Source of the DNA: DATLEX01 sp035525015
GTDB lineage: Bacteria > Acidobacteriota > Thermoanaerobaculia > Gp7-AA8
NCBI GenBank assembly: GCA_035525015.1
Contig: DATLFC010000270.1
Location: 1 to 23,866 of the forward strand
Length of the DNA: 23,866 bases
Direction of reading: 5' to 3'
Below are positions 6,639-16,255 of this stretch, in pieces. The notes beneath the pieces were generated by a model. That model searched no databases, had not been told where the DNA came from, and saw nothing but the letters and a program-made list of their open reading frames with translations. The position numbers and the translations under genes were made by a program. The stretch's first letter is position 1; each line of letters opens with the position of its first letter.

Positions 6639-7196
6639 TCATAAAGTCTGCGGTTTTCGATACCGCCGCAGCAGCATGAAAATTACGAATGCCACGATCG
6701 CGATCAGACCGGCCACGAGCCACGGCAGCACGATGGCGATGAGTGCGCTTCCGATCGCGAAGGCATCTTCGGCCAGCGACAGGATAGGGCTCACCGTCCC
6801 GGCCGTCGTCGACGTGCTGGCCACGCGAATCGATGCCTTTGCCGCGTGCGTCGTCAGCGCCGCTCCTCCCGCCATCACCGTCGCCAGCACGACCGCACCC
6901 TGCGGCAGCTGGTCGAACGACGCCGCCCATCCCACCAGCGCCCCCGCTGCCGGCCGGACGAACGTATGGATCGCATCCCACACGTGATCGATCGCCGGCA
7001 CTTTGTCGGCGACGAACTCCACCGCGTACAGCACTCCGAGCGTGATCAACACCGGCGTCGACGCGAAGAACGTGGCCAAATCCCCTTCGAACAGCCCCGG
7101 CCGCCACCGCGACAGCAGCCCGAACACGAGCAGCGTGGCGTAGGCGTTGACGCCTGCGCCGAGCCCGAGCCCGATGGCGGTCAGCAGAGTGCTCAT
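6639..7196 (-). CDS. DUF4126 family integral membrane protein
   Basis: A 185-aa hydrophobic protein of the DUF4126 family, whose function is not known to me. It has the family-like start GLGLGAGVNAYATLLVFGLL (about 9-28), then EFVADKVPAIDHVWDAIHTF, then RPAAGALVGWAAS at about 82-94. I count about four to five membrane segments, with a strong last one near 155-177 (WLVAGLIAIVAFVIFMLL) followed by a basic RRYRKP tail on the cytoplasmic side. The ATG at 7196 overlaps the stop of the upstream PATAN-SPOR gene as ATGA, so the two are almost certainly translated together. This hints at a shared membrane role, which is inference. Confidence 0.85.
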   Translation of the reverse strand: MSTLLTAIGLGLGAGVNAYATLLVFGLLSRWRPGLFEGDLATFFASTPVLITLGVLYAVEFVADKVPAIDHVWDAIHTFVRPAAGALVGWAASFDQLPQGAVVLATVMAGGAALTTHAAKASIRVASTSTTAGTVSPILSLAEDAFAIGSALIAIVLPWLVAGLIAIVAFVIFMLLRRYRKPQTL

Positions 7197-8944
7197 CGCG
7201 GTACGCTCACGACGGCTGGTCTTGATTCACGAAGCTCGCCCGGCAGCTGCGACAACCCCCGCTCGGCGTCGCCCCGCGTGGCAAAGCCTCCCCAGAACAT
7301 CCGGAAGCAGGAGCGCTCCTGCAGCGTGATCGGGATGAACCAGACCTCGTTTCCGCCGCTCCCTCGAAGCGCCTTCGTCACATTCGATGGCTCGCACACG
7401 ATAGCGAACTGTACGGTGAAACTGCCCCGCGGGTTTGCCGCGTACTCGCGCGCCATCGTCTCGTAGCGGGCTCGATCCGAGCCGCCCGGCGCCGGCCTCG
7501 TCGCAGCCGGCGGCTGCGTCTGGGGAGGACGGGCGACCTCGCCCACCGGTTGCGGGGCAACCGTCGTCGTCGTCGCCACCAGCGGCGCCGCGGCCTCGGC
7601 CTCGGCTGTCGTGGTCGTTGACGGAGCCGGTGCGCTCTCCACCGCCGGCACCGCCCCGCTCTCCCGCCCCTGCCACCAGGTATATCCGTAGAAACCGGCA
7701 GCGGCCAGAATGAAGATCACCATCAGCGCGACGAGGAGGCCGTACCGCGGCGCCTTCTTCACCGGCGGCGCGGCCGTCACCCTTGACCGGCGCGTCATCG
7801 TTCCCTCTGCCCCCGGCGCGCGGGGTCGCGCGCGCTCCACCGGCGGAGGGGGAGCAGGCGGCGGCTCGACCGCCTTCTGCGCGGTCTCGATCTGCGCTTC
7901 GTCGAATCCCCACCGAGGCTCTTCCGCCGGCTCGGCGGGCGGCTCCGGCGCCGGCGCCGCGATCGGAGTCGCCTCCCGTGGAGGCTCGTCCCAGGCCGGC
8001 CACGCCGTGGCCGGCGGCGAGCCTGGCGGTGGCGGCTCGTCCGGCAAGGCAGGTGTTTCCTCCGCCATGGCCGGATCCGCGAGACCCGGCACCGGCGCCA
8101 TGTCGTCAGAGCTGGAGAAAGAGGACATCGCCGCCGGCTCGTCGCCGAGTGTGAACTGCGACGAAGAGTCGTCGCCCCCCCAGACATCGGCGGCGTCGCT
8201 GACGCCGGCGGCTTCGAACCCCATGGCAGTCGCCGGCGGCGGCCCTTCCCTGCGGCGAAGAATGCCGAGCATCGCCAGCGCGTGGAGGAGCTTGAAGGCG
8301 TTGAAGGTCTCCTGCCGCGATGCCGCCGCCACCTCGCTCGCCGACCGCTCTCCATCCACCTGCCCCATCACCGCCTCGGCGTCCTCGTTGAGCCCGAGCT
8401 TGCGGAATGTCTCCTCCTGCTCGGGCGCCTTTTCGAAGATCGCCATGCCGCTTTCGAGGACCTTCTCGAACTTCCCACGATCCTGATCGGTCACGATCAT
8501 CTCGACGACGAGTTGCGGAAGGGGGAAGATCGTTCCCTCTTCGCGCTTCGGGAGGTAGTCGGCAACGATGGTGAACGAGCCGGTGCTCCACGCCTCGATC
8601 GAGCGGATCACGTTGATCACCTGGATGCGACGCGCCCAGGTCAGCTCCTTGCGGGTGATGAAGCCGAGGTTGAGCAGCGCGTCGCCCAGCGTCTCGTTCT
8701 CTTTCCGCTTCGCCAGGGCCTGCTTGACGTGCTCCTTCGACACCTTGCCGGCGCGCATCAGGATCTCGTCCACGCTGTCGGCCCGATCGTTCGTGCTCGC
8801 GGAAAGAATGTCTCCTTCCTTGAAATAAACGATCTTGATGATCCCGTCGTTTTCAAACCGGATCGCTCCGGTGAAGTGCTCGCGCCAGAGTTGAATCAGA
8901 CGCTCGACCAGATGGATCTCTTTGATTTCGCCTTCGTAGTTCAT
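7193..8944 (-). CDS. PATAN (DUF4388) - transmembrane - SPOR-like protein
   Basis: A 583-aa single-pass membrane protein. Residues about 1-130 look like a PATAN/DUF4388 signalling domain (TGAIRFENDGIIKIVYFKEG, then DILSAST). About 180-240 is a winged-helix-like segment (AEAVMGQVDGERSASEVAAA). Residues 260-400 are a Pro/Ala/Glu-rich disordered linker ending in a basic patch. A transmembrane helix follows at about 402-424 (LLVALMVIFILAAAGFYGYT). A Thr/Pro/Ala-rich periplasmic linker leads to a C-terminal SPOR-like domain (about 509-583, FTVQFAIVCEPSNVTKALR with RMFWGGF). SPOR domains bind peptidoglycan stripped of stem peptides, so the protein may connect cytoplasmic signalling to wall state; this is inference. 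The ATG at 8944 is preceded by GGGAGGGCGGAA, a good Shine-Dalgarno sequence. The upstream gap to uvrC is filled by a heptamer hairpin. Confidence 0.85.
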   Translation of the reverse strand: MNYEGEIKEIHLVERLIQLWREHFTGAIRFENDGIIKIVYFKEGDILSASTNDRADSVDEILMRAGKVSKEHVKQALAKRKENETLGDALLNLGFITRKELTWARRIQVINVIRSIEAWSTGSFTIVADYLPKREEGTIFPLPQLVVEMIVTDQDRGKFEKVLESGMAIFEKAPEQEETFRKLGLNEDAEAVMGQVDGERSASEVAAASRQETFNAFKLLHALAMLGILRRREGPPPATAMGFEAAGVSDAADVWGGDDSSSQFTLGDEPAAMSSFSSSDDMAPVPGLADPAMAEETPALPDEPPPPGSPPATAWPAWDEPPREATPIAAPAPEPPAEPAEEPRWGFDEAQIETAQKAVEPPPAPPPPVERARPRAPGAEGTMTRRSRVTAAPPVKKAPRYGLLVALMVIFILAAAGFYGYTWWQGRESGAVPAVESAPAPSTTTTAEAEAAAPLVATTTTVAPQPVGEVARPPQTQPPAATRPAPGGSDRARYETMAREYAANPRGSFTVQFAIVCEPSNVTKALRGSGGNEVWFIPITLQERSCFRMFWGGFATRGDAERGLSQLPGELRESRPAVVSVPR

Positions 8945-8960
8945 TTCCGCCCTCCCGCCC

Positions 8961-9051
8961 GGCTCTCAGCTCTCGGCTCTCAGCTCTCAGGGACTTCGGA
9001 CCAGGTTGCGATTATGGCTTCCCGAGAGCCGAGAGCCAAGAGCAGAGAGCC
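8961..9051. repeat. Inverted heptamer arrays, GGCTCTC type
   Basis: Four units alternating GGCTCTC and AGCTCTC (8961-8988), a 35-bp spacer, and four inverted units GAGAGCC, GAGAGCC, AAGAGCA, GAGAGCC (9024-9051). The last base of the right arm is part of the uvrC stop codon. The hairpin lies between uvrC and the downstream PATAN-SPOR gene and could end or attenuate transcription. Confidence 0.95.
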
Positions 9052-10868
9052 TATCGATGCAATTCGTCATACAGCGTCTGTCCCACTTTGCGGCCCAGGA
9101 CATTCACGAGATCCTGCGCGGACGCCTGCTTCACCGCCGACACGCTTCCGAACCGCTCGAGGAGCAGCCGCTTGCGGCGTTCTCCGATGCCCGGCAGATC
9201 ATCGAGCTCGCTCTTCAGGGTCCGTTTCGATCTGCGCCGGCGGTGCGACGCGACGGCGAAGCGATGCGTTTCGTCGCGCACCATCTGCAGCAGCTGCAAC
9301 GCGGGATCGCGCCGTTCGAGCCGGATCGGCTCGGCTCGATCGGGAACATAAAGTTCTTCTTCACGTTTGGCGAGGCCGGCGACGGCGATCCCTTCGATCC
9401 CCAGCCGGTTCAACGCCGTAAGGGCGGCGTTGAGCTGCCCGCGGCCGCCGTCGATCAGGATCAGGTCCGGCAGCGGCTTCTCCTCCTCGAGCAGGCGCCG
9501 GTAACGGCGATCGACCGCTTCGGCCATCGACCGGAAATCGTCGGCGCCGGCAACCGTCCGGATGTTGAAGATGCGGTACCGGTTCTTGTCGAACTTCCCG
9601 CGGTCGAGCACCACCATGCCGGCGACGGAATCAGCACCCTGGATGTTCGAGATGTCGAAGGACTCGATCCGCTCGATCTCACCGGCGTGGCCGAGGACGC
9701 GGCCGAGGCGTTCGGCGGCGAGCTGGAGACGATCCTGCTGCGCCCTGCGGAAACGCGACTCGTGCGAGAGCCGGGCGTTCCTGTTCGCCAGCTCGATGCG
9801 GTCGACGCCCTTTCCGCGCTGCGGCACCCGCAGGCCGGCGCGGCGCCCCGCCTGCTGCGTGAGCCACGCCCCGAGGAGATCTTCGTCCTCGATCGGAAAC
9901 GGGATGAGGATCTCCGGCGGGATGAAGAGATTGTCCTGGTAGTACCGCTGCAGGACCTCGCTCAGAAAGTAGCCGGGATGGTCGAAGTCGGCCTTCTCCC
10001 AGAAGAGCTCGCGGCGGTCGACGACGTTGCCGTGGCGGATGACGAAGAGCTGCACGGCCACGTCGCCGCCCTCTTCCCACAGCCCCCACACGTCGGCGTC
10101 TTCCTCCCCCGCCGAGGCGACCTGCTGCTCGGCCTGCACGCGCTCGACGGTGCGGATCAGATCGCGGTAGTAGCGCGCCAGCTCGAAGTTCTCGCCGTCC
10201 GCGGCGCCGGACATCCGCTCGCTGAGGCGCTCCTGCAACTGGCGTGTCTTGCCGCCGAGAAAGAGCACGACGTCATCGACCATCTCGCGGTAGTCCTCCG
10301 GCGTCGTCAGGCCGACGACGCAGGGGCCGAGACACTGATGCATGTCGTAGTAGAGGCATGGGCGTGAGAGTGCGTTCTTCCCGGCGGTGATGTCGAGGTC
10401 GCAGCTGCGCAGCTTGAACTGGTCGGCGATCAGTTTGAGAAGCCGCCTTGCCGTCCCGGCGAAGAAGGGTCCGTAGAAGACGTCGCCTTTCTTCCGCTCG
10501 AGCCGCCGCGTGAAGACGACGCGCGGGTAATCCTCCGAGAGCGTGACCTTGAGGTATGGATAGGTCTTGTCGTCCCGGAGAAGGATGTTGTAGCGCGGCT
10601 GGTGGGCCTTGATGAGGTTGTTCTCGAGGAGGATCGCCTCGAGCTCGTTGTTCGTGGTGACGAAGTCGATGCCGTCGATCTCGGAGACGAGCGAAGCGGT
10701 CTTGATGTCGCGCAGCCCCTTCCCCACCAGGTAAGAGTTCACGCGATTCTTGAGGTTTCGCGCCTTGCCGACGTAGATCACCTCCCCCTCCGCATTCTTG
10801 TGGAGGTAGACGCCGGGCCGCGCCGGCAGCTCGGCCAGCCGCGCCTTGAGACGCTCGAGACGATCCAT
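9051..10868 (-). CDS. uvrC: Excinuclease ABC subunit C
   Basis: UvrC makes both incisions around DNA lesions handed over by UvrB in nucleotide excision repair. The 605-aa protein has the N-terminal GIY-YIG nuclease (PGVYLHKN near 18-25, EVIYVGKARNLKNRVNSYL). A CLYYDMHQCLGPC segment follows, then a UVR helix pair. Next is the RNase H-like second nuclease (DISNIQGADSVAGMVV, LILIDGGRGQLNAAL) and a C-terminal helix-hairpin-helix pair (LDDLPGIGERRKRLLLERFG, VNVLGRKVGQ). The ATG at 10868 is preceded by no clear Shine-Dalgarno. It is divergent from a PadR-family regulator across a 78-bp gap with two palindromes, so it may be regulated from there. uvrB is also in the window at 13322-15310, in a different unit. 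Confidence 0.98.
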   Translation of the reverse strand: MDRLERLKARLAELPARPGVYLHKNAEGEVIYVGKARNLKNRVNSYLVGKGLRDIKTASLVSEIDGIDFVTTNNELEAILLENNLIKAHQPRYNILLRDDKTYPYLKVTLSEDYPRVVFTRRLERKKGDVFYGPFFAGTARRLLKLIADQFKLRSCDLDITAGKNALSRPCLYYDMHQCLGPCVVGLTTPEDYREMVDDVVLFLGGKTRQLQERLSERMSGAADGENFELARYYRDLIRTVERVQAEQQVASAGEEDADVWGLWEEGGDVAVQLFVIRHGNVVDRRELFWEKADFDHPGYFLSEVLQRYYQDNLFIPPEILIPFPIEDEDLLGAWLTQQAGRRAGLRVPQRGKGVDRIELANRNARLSHESRFRRAQQDRLQLAAERLGRVLGHAGEIERIESFDISNIQGADSVAGMVVLDRGKFDKNRYRIFNIRTVAGADDFRSMAEAVDRRYRRLLEEEKPLPDLILIDGGRGQLNAALTALNRLGIEGIAVAGLAKREEELYVPDRAEPIRLERRDPALQLLQMVRDETHRFAVASHRRRRSKRTLKSELDDLPGIGERRKRLLLERFGSVSAVKQASAQDLVNVLGRKVGQTLYDELHR

Positions 10869-10909
10869 GGCGGGCGATGTAACACGGATGGGCGGGGCGG
10901 TTCATCCTC

Positions 10910-10945
10910 GTACGAATCGTACTGTCTTCATGCTACGATTCGTAC
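10910..10945. promoter_or_regulatory. Twin palindromic operator and divergent -10 boxes (uvrC / padR)
   Basis: Two near-identical palindromes, GTACGAATCGTAC (10910-10922) and TACGATTCGTA (10934-10944), have centres 23 bp apart and lie in opposite orientation. Each holds a TACGAT hexamer that fits TANNNT: 10934-10939 on the plus strand, 7 nt before the padR ATG, and 10921-10916 on the minus strand, pointing to uvrC. Operator function is inferred from the symmetry and from the known habit of PadR proteins to repress their own promoters. Confidence 0.65.
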
Positions 10946-10946
10946 T

Positions 10947-11423
10947 ATGCGCCACACACCCGTCCTCTCCAACCTCGAGCTCCACCTCCTCGGCCGGATT
11001 CGCGAGGAGCCGCGCAGCGGGTATGCGATCCGGAAAACGCTCGACGCCAGCCCGGGGGCCATCTACCCGGCCCTCCGCCGCCTGGCCGCCGCGGGACTGA
11101 TCGAGGGGAAGAAGGAAGGAACGGGAGCGCGCCCACGGGAGGTCTTTCACGCGACGGCGGCGGGGCGGAGAGCTCTCCGCGAGGCTCTCTCCCGCCCCAC
11201 GCCCGACGAGATGCGGCACGACCCGCAGGGAGTCGCGGCACGGCTGCGGTTTCTGGAAGGGGCCGCCGCCGTGGCGTTCCTGGAAGAGTACGGACGGCTC
11301 AGCGGCGAATGCGCATCGGCGCTGAAAGGGCGCTCCTCCCTCGTCAATGACCATGACGCCGCGCTCTACGCCGCGCGGGCGCGGTGGGCGGCCGCGGCCG
11401 TCAAACGGCTGCGACGCGGCTGA
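10947..11423 (+). CDS. PadR-family transcriptional regulator
   Basis: A 158-aa regulator. Residues about 7-80 form the PadR winged helix: LSNLELHLLGRIREEPRSGY, then AIRKTL, SPGAIYPALRRLAAAGLIEG and the wing ending VFHATAAGRRALREAL. The C-terminal helices (about 85-155) match the usual dimerisation region but are Ala/Arg-rich. I chose the ATG at 10947 because the conserved N-terminus starts there; the longer open frame upstream is antisense to uvrC. There is no Shine-Dalgarno, and TACGAT lies 7 nt upstream, so the mRNA is probably leaderless. The gene ends inside the convergent hydrolase gene, overlapping it by 23 bp. Its ligand is unknown. Its targets probably include itself and possibly uvrC. 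Confidence 0.9.
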   Translation: MRHTPVLSNLELHLLGRIREEPRSGYAIRKTLDASPGAIYPALRRLAAAGLIEGKKEGTGARPREVFHATAAGRRALREALSRPTPDEMRHDPQGVAARLRFLEGAAAVAFLEEYGRLSGECASALKGRSSLVNDHDAALYAARARWAAAAVKRLRRG

Positions 11424-12039
11424 GGAATGCTCCCGCGGCCTCCCGGAACTCGTCCGACCACTCGTGAGCCCCATCAAAGGAGCAGGTCGTGACGCCGGTC
11501 CGCCCGCGGAGCTTCTGGAGGTCGGCGCTCATCTGCTCCTCGGTATACCAGTCGTCCGCGCGACCTCGTCCGAGCAGGACCGGTGGCAGCGCAGCGTCGG
11601 TGGCCGCCACATCGGGAGGAACATCACCGGCGAGCGCGATCAGTCCGGCTGACGGTGCCGCGAACGCCGCCGCCCTCCAGGCCATCGCCACACCCTGCGA
11701 GAACCCGGCAAACACGAGAGTCCCCGGGCCCTCACGCCGGATCGCGGCCAGGGCGCGGCAGACATACTCGACGTTATCGGCGATGGCCAGCTCGCGATCG
11801 AGCCTGGTCATCCAGCTGGCCACGATGTCCTCTCCGCCGCCGCGCCGCGAATAGAACGGATGCAGCGCCTGGATCGCGGCGACGGACCAGTCGTCGATTC
11901 CGGGGATCTTCTGCAGCTCCAGAATGTGGCGCTCCGCGTTCTCGGCGTAGCCATGGAATCCGACCAGCAGGCGGCTGTCGGAGCGATGGTGGTAGAGAAC
12001 CCGGCCGTGGACGACGGCTTCGACTGTGCGGACTTCCAT
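11401..12039 (-). CDS. Alpha/beta serine hydrolase (carboxylesterase/phospholipase-like)
   Basis: A 212-aa cytoplasmic hydrolase. It has the oxyanion region LLVGFHGYAENAE (about 24-36), the nucleophile elbow GFSQG with Ser114, the acid in GRGRADDWYT (Asp162 or 163) and the catalytic His in DGAHEWSDEF (His192). This order and length fit the small carboxylesterase/phospholipase group (PF02230-like); the substrate is unknown. The ATG at 12039 is chosen because the alignable protein starts there. The frame continues upstream to 12789 only through a dispersed repeat and antisense to the glycosyltransferase. Its 3' end overlaps the padR end by 23 bp in convergent orientation. Confidence 0.88.
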   Translation of the reverse strand: MEVRTVEAVVHGRVLYHHRSDSRLLVGFHGYAENAERHILELQKIPGIDDWSVAAIQALHPFYSRRGGGEDIVASWMTRLDRELAIADNVEYVCRALAAIRREGPGTLVFAGFSQGVAMAWRAAAFAAPSAGLIALAGDVPPDVAATDAALPPVLLGRGRADDWYTEEQMSADLQKLRGRTGVTTCSFDGAHEWSDEFREAAGAFLSRVAAV

Positions 12040-12044
12040 CGGCG

Positions 12045-12123
12045 GAGTGTCATCCCGAGCGCAGCGAGGGATCCCCTTCACAGGAGGTGCTTCGCCGTCT
12101 CCGCGGCTCAGCATGACACACTC
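12045..12123. repeat. Dispersed palindromic element with terminal inverted repeats
   Basis: The 79-bp element starts GAGTGTCATCCCGAGCGCAG and ends in ATGACACACTC, so its ends are inverted repeats. Bases 12050-12073 are an exact inverted copy of 4237-4260. It fills the gap between two divergent genes, right after the hydrolase start and right before the TAAACT promoter of the glycosyltransferase. I recognise the GTCATCCCGAGCGCAGCGAG motif as a kind of intergenic repeat common in several environmental phyla. Confidence 0.88.
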
Positions 12124-12126
12124 GGA

Positions 12127-12132
12127 TAAACT
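12127..12132 (+). promoter_or_regulatory. TAAACT -10 box of leaderless glycosyltransferase gene
   Basis: GGATAAACT at 12124-12132 contains TAAACT, followed by 9 nt and the TTG start at 12142. The identical 9-mer GGATAAACT precedes the start at 18878. No Shine-Dalgarno sequence is present. Promoter role inferred. Confidence 0.6.
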
Positions 12133-12141
12133 GCGCCGCGC

Positions 12142-12888
12142 TTGCACGCCATCATCGTCGTTCCCTGTTACAACGAAGAGCATCGTCTGCCGGTGCAGGC
12201 ATTCCGGGACTTCCGGAGCGGTTCGCCGCGCGTGGAGTTCTGTTTCGTCAACGACGGCAGCCGCGATGGGACGCTGCGGCTGCTCGAGTCGCTGCATGCC
12301 GGGGATCCGGCGCGATTCACCGTCGTGGATCTCGACCGGAACCGGGGAAAAGCGGAGGCCGTGCGGCGTGGAGTCGTTGCGGCCGCGGAGCGGAATCCCG
12401 ACTTCATCGGGTTCTGGGACGCCGACCTGGCAACGCCATTGTCCGAGCTTCCCTCCTTCTTCGAGGTTTTCGCCGAGCGTCCCGAGGTCGACATGGTCTT
12501 CGCGGCGCGGGTGCGGCTGCTGGGCCGGAGGATCAGCCGGAGGCCGGCGCGCCACTACGTCGGCCGCGTCGGCGCCACGCTGATCTCCTCCTCGCTCGGC
12601 CTGGCGATCTACGACACGCAGTGCGGCGCGAAGCTCTTCCGCATGACGCCCGCCATCCGCGCAATCTTCGCCGAGCCGTTCCTCTCCCGCTGGATCTTCG
12701 ACGTCGAGCTGATCGCGCGCTACGTCCAGGCCCACGGGCGCGATGCCGCGGCGCGAGCGATCTACGAGCTGCCGGTCCGGGAGTGGCACGACGTGGCCGG
12801 CTCGAAGGTGGGGGCGCTCGACTTCCTCCGGGCCCTGCGCGATTTATGGCGAATTCACAGGCGGTATCGGAAAATGACTCCGTCATGA
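12142..12888 (+). CDS. GT2 glycosyltransferase, DPM1/ALG5-like
   Basis: A 248-aa family 2 glycosyltransferase with a GT-A fold. It shows the nucleotide-sugar strand AIIVVPCYNEE (about 3-13), FVNDGSRDGTLRLLES (35-50), the lipid-phosphate-type NRGKAEAVRRG, the metal-binding DAD at 93-95 (FWDADLATPLSEL) and DTQCGAKLFR as in dolichyl/polyprenyl-phosphate glycosyltransferases. There is no transmembrane tail, unlike ArnC or GtrB, so it is likely a soluble or peripheral enzyme that loads a sugar on a polyprenyl phosphate. That substrate is inference. The start is TTG at 12142, giving the usual N-terminus; TAAACT lies 9 nt upstream. The stop TGA overlaps the ATG of the lipoprotein gene (ATGA). Confidence 0.9.
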   Translation: MHAIIVVPCYNEEHRLPVQAFRDFRSGSPRVEFCFVNDGSRDGTLRLLESLHAGDPARFTVVDLDRNRGKAEAVRRGVVAAAERNPDFIGFWDADLATPLSELPSFFEVFAERPEVDMVFAARVRLLGRRISRRPARHYVGRVGATLISSSLGLAIYDTQCGAKLFRMTPAIRAIFAEPFLSRWIFDVELIARYVQAHGRDAAARAIYELPVREWHDVAGSKVGALDFLRALRDLWRIHRRYRKMTPS

Positions 12889-13321
12889 AACGGTTGCTCG
12901 CCGTCCTGCTGATGCTGGCCACGGGATGTGCCACGGTGCAGCGCGGCCCGATGCAGCGCGTGACGATCGAAAGCGATCCTCCCGGTGCCGAGGTCGAGCT
13001 GATCGGCTGTGGCGTGGACGGCCTGCGGACGACGCCGGCGACGGTTTTCATCCCCCGCCGCGTCAAGCGCTGCTCGGTGTTACTGCTGCACGACGGGTTC
13101 GAGCCCGCGCGCGTCTTCCTGGAGCGGCGCCGCGCGCCGTCGCCGGGTGACGTGATGATCTTCGAAGAGCTCTGCGGCGACTGCGACAGCCTGACCGATG
13201 TGCTCATCGCGGCGGCGATCGGGGGGATCTTGTTCGGCGTATCGCGAGGCGTGGACGCCGCGGCGGGATCGAACTACGAGCTCGAGCCGAGTCACGTGCA
13301 GGTGGCACTGATGCCGCTGCA

Positions 13322-13325
<4 letters not shown>
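12885..13325 (+). CDS. PEGA-domain lipoprotein
   Basis: A 146-aa exported protein. MKRLLAVLLMLATGCATVQR is a type II signal peptide with the lipid-modified Cys at 15. Residues about 24-80 resemble a PEGA domain (VTIESDPPGAEVELIG, then TTPATVFIPRR), a small beta-sandwich found on surface proteins. The C-terminal half has a Gly/Ala-rich hydrophobic stretch (DVLIAAAIGGILFGVSRGVD) that may associate with the membrane. The ATG overlaps the glycosyltransferase stop, so the two are coupled. The stop TAG overlaps the uvrB stop on the other strand through a CTAG palindrome. Function unknown; location in the inner or outer membrane is inferred. Confidence 0.85.
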
Positions 13326-15310
<1,985 letters not shown>

Positions 15311-15313
15311 CGG

Positions 15314-15808
15314 TCAACGGGACGCGTCTCTGGCGATCTTCGTCAACCGCTCCAACTCCTCGGCGGTGACTTTCTCATCCCCGACCGCTTTCTGCATGCT
15401 CTGCAGGAACGGCTGCGCCTCTTCGATCGGGATCCGGGACTCGCGGAGCCCCGCCCGCATCTCGTTGACGGCCGCCTCGAAAGACTCCTGCTGCTCTGCC
15501 GTGATGTCGTCGGCGTACATACCTTTCATCTCGCCGAGGCTCATGCCGACGACGAGATCGAAGAGCGCGGCGAGGCGCGGACCGGTGAGCATCGCGCCGC
15601 CGGCGAACATCAGGAGCAGCATCAGGAGCGCCGCCGCCCCGCACCCCCACGGCACCCACTTCGGGAGGTACGGCTTGACCTCGGAAAGAGGTGCTGAATA
15701 ATAGTCGGCCGGCACGCGAAACGACCGTGGAGACTCACGCGGTGGAGGGGCCGAAACGACTGGCTCGTCGAAATTTCCGGTGGGCATCGAGCCGGGAGAA
15801 TGTATCAT
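15314..15808 (-). CDS. Small single-pass membrane protein, unknown family
   Basis: A 164-aa protein I do not recognise. It has a Pro-rich N-terminus (about 1-50, including APPPRESPRSF), one transmembrane helix at about 54-76 (GCGAAALLMLLLMFAGGAML) and a mostly helical, charged C-terminal part (about 90-164). That part contains ITAEQQESFEAAVNEMRAGL and VTAEELERLTKIARDAS. With the basic residues just before the helix, the tail is probably outside the cytoplasm. The ATG at 15808 has GGAGCGG upstream; a second in-frame ATG at 15787 is possible. It lies 3 bp upstream of uvrB in the same direction, so the pair probably shares a promoter in the 54-bp gap shared with the divergent response regulator. 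Confidence 0.75.
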   Translation of the reverse strand: MIHSPGSMPTGNFDEPVVSAPPPRESPRSFRVPADYYSAPLSEVKPYLPKWVPWGCGAAALLMLLLMFAGGAMLTGPRLAALFDLVVGMSLGEMKGMYADDITAEQQESFEAAVNEMRAGLRESRIPIEEAQPFLQSMQKAVGDEKVTAEELERLTKIARDASR

Positions 15809-15862
15809 GTGGCCGCTCCGATTCAGCGATTACCGTCAATGATTTGAAGGGACGAAACCTCG

Positions 15863-16255
15863 ATGCCTCCGCTATCGAAAGTGACAGTTCTGATCCTCGA
15901 TGACAACCCGCTCGTGCTCAAACTCGGCCGGGCGTTGCTCGAGCGTGAGGGATGCACCGTACTGACAGCCTCGAGCTGGATCGAGTTCAATCACGTCCTG
16001 GCCGGCAACACCCCCGACATCATCTTTCTCGACGTGAACCTCCCCAGCATCAAAGGCAACCGCCTGAGCGAGGTTCTCAAGTCGCAGTCGAACAAGAAAG
16101 ACATCCCCATCGTTCTGATCTCCGACCTTCCTGAAAAATCGCTCGAGGAGATGTTCCCCAGCTCGGGCGCCAACGCGTGGATGCGCAAACCGCTCACGCG
16201 CGACAAGATGGTCGACATGATCAACAAGTACGTCTCCGCAAGCAACAAACCCTGA
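15863..16255 (+). CDS. Stand-alone response-regulator receiver protein
   Basis: A 130-aa single REC domain (CheY-like) with no output domain. The acidic pair is D13/D14 (ILDDNPL), the phospho-acceptor is D57 (FLDVNLP), the switch Ser is S87 (VLISDL) and the conserved Lys is K109 (MRKPL). GAAGGGACG upstream may be its Shine-Dalgarno. It must act through protein contacts, for example with a kinase, a PATAN/winged-helix protein or motility machinery; a kinase gene lies 3 kb away at 19282 but pairing is only inference. Its TGA stop codon lies inside the first unit of an inverted-repeat element (CCCTGAGCG). Confidence 0.93.
   Translation: MPPLSKVTVLILDDNPLVLKLGRALLEREGCTVLTASSWIEFNHVLAGNTPDIIFLDVNLPSIKGNRLSEVLKSQSNKKDIPIVLISDLPEKSLEEMFPSSGANAWMRKPLTRDKMVDMINKYVSASNKP

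Noticed and set aside
6062..8960. CCCTCCCGCCC beside two different heptamer arrays (6062-6072 and 8950-8960)
   Set aside because: An 11-mer is expected to recur by chance in 24 kb of GC-rich DNA, its place relative to the arrays differs, and the second copy includes a ribosome binding site.
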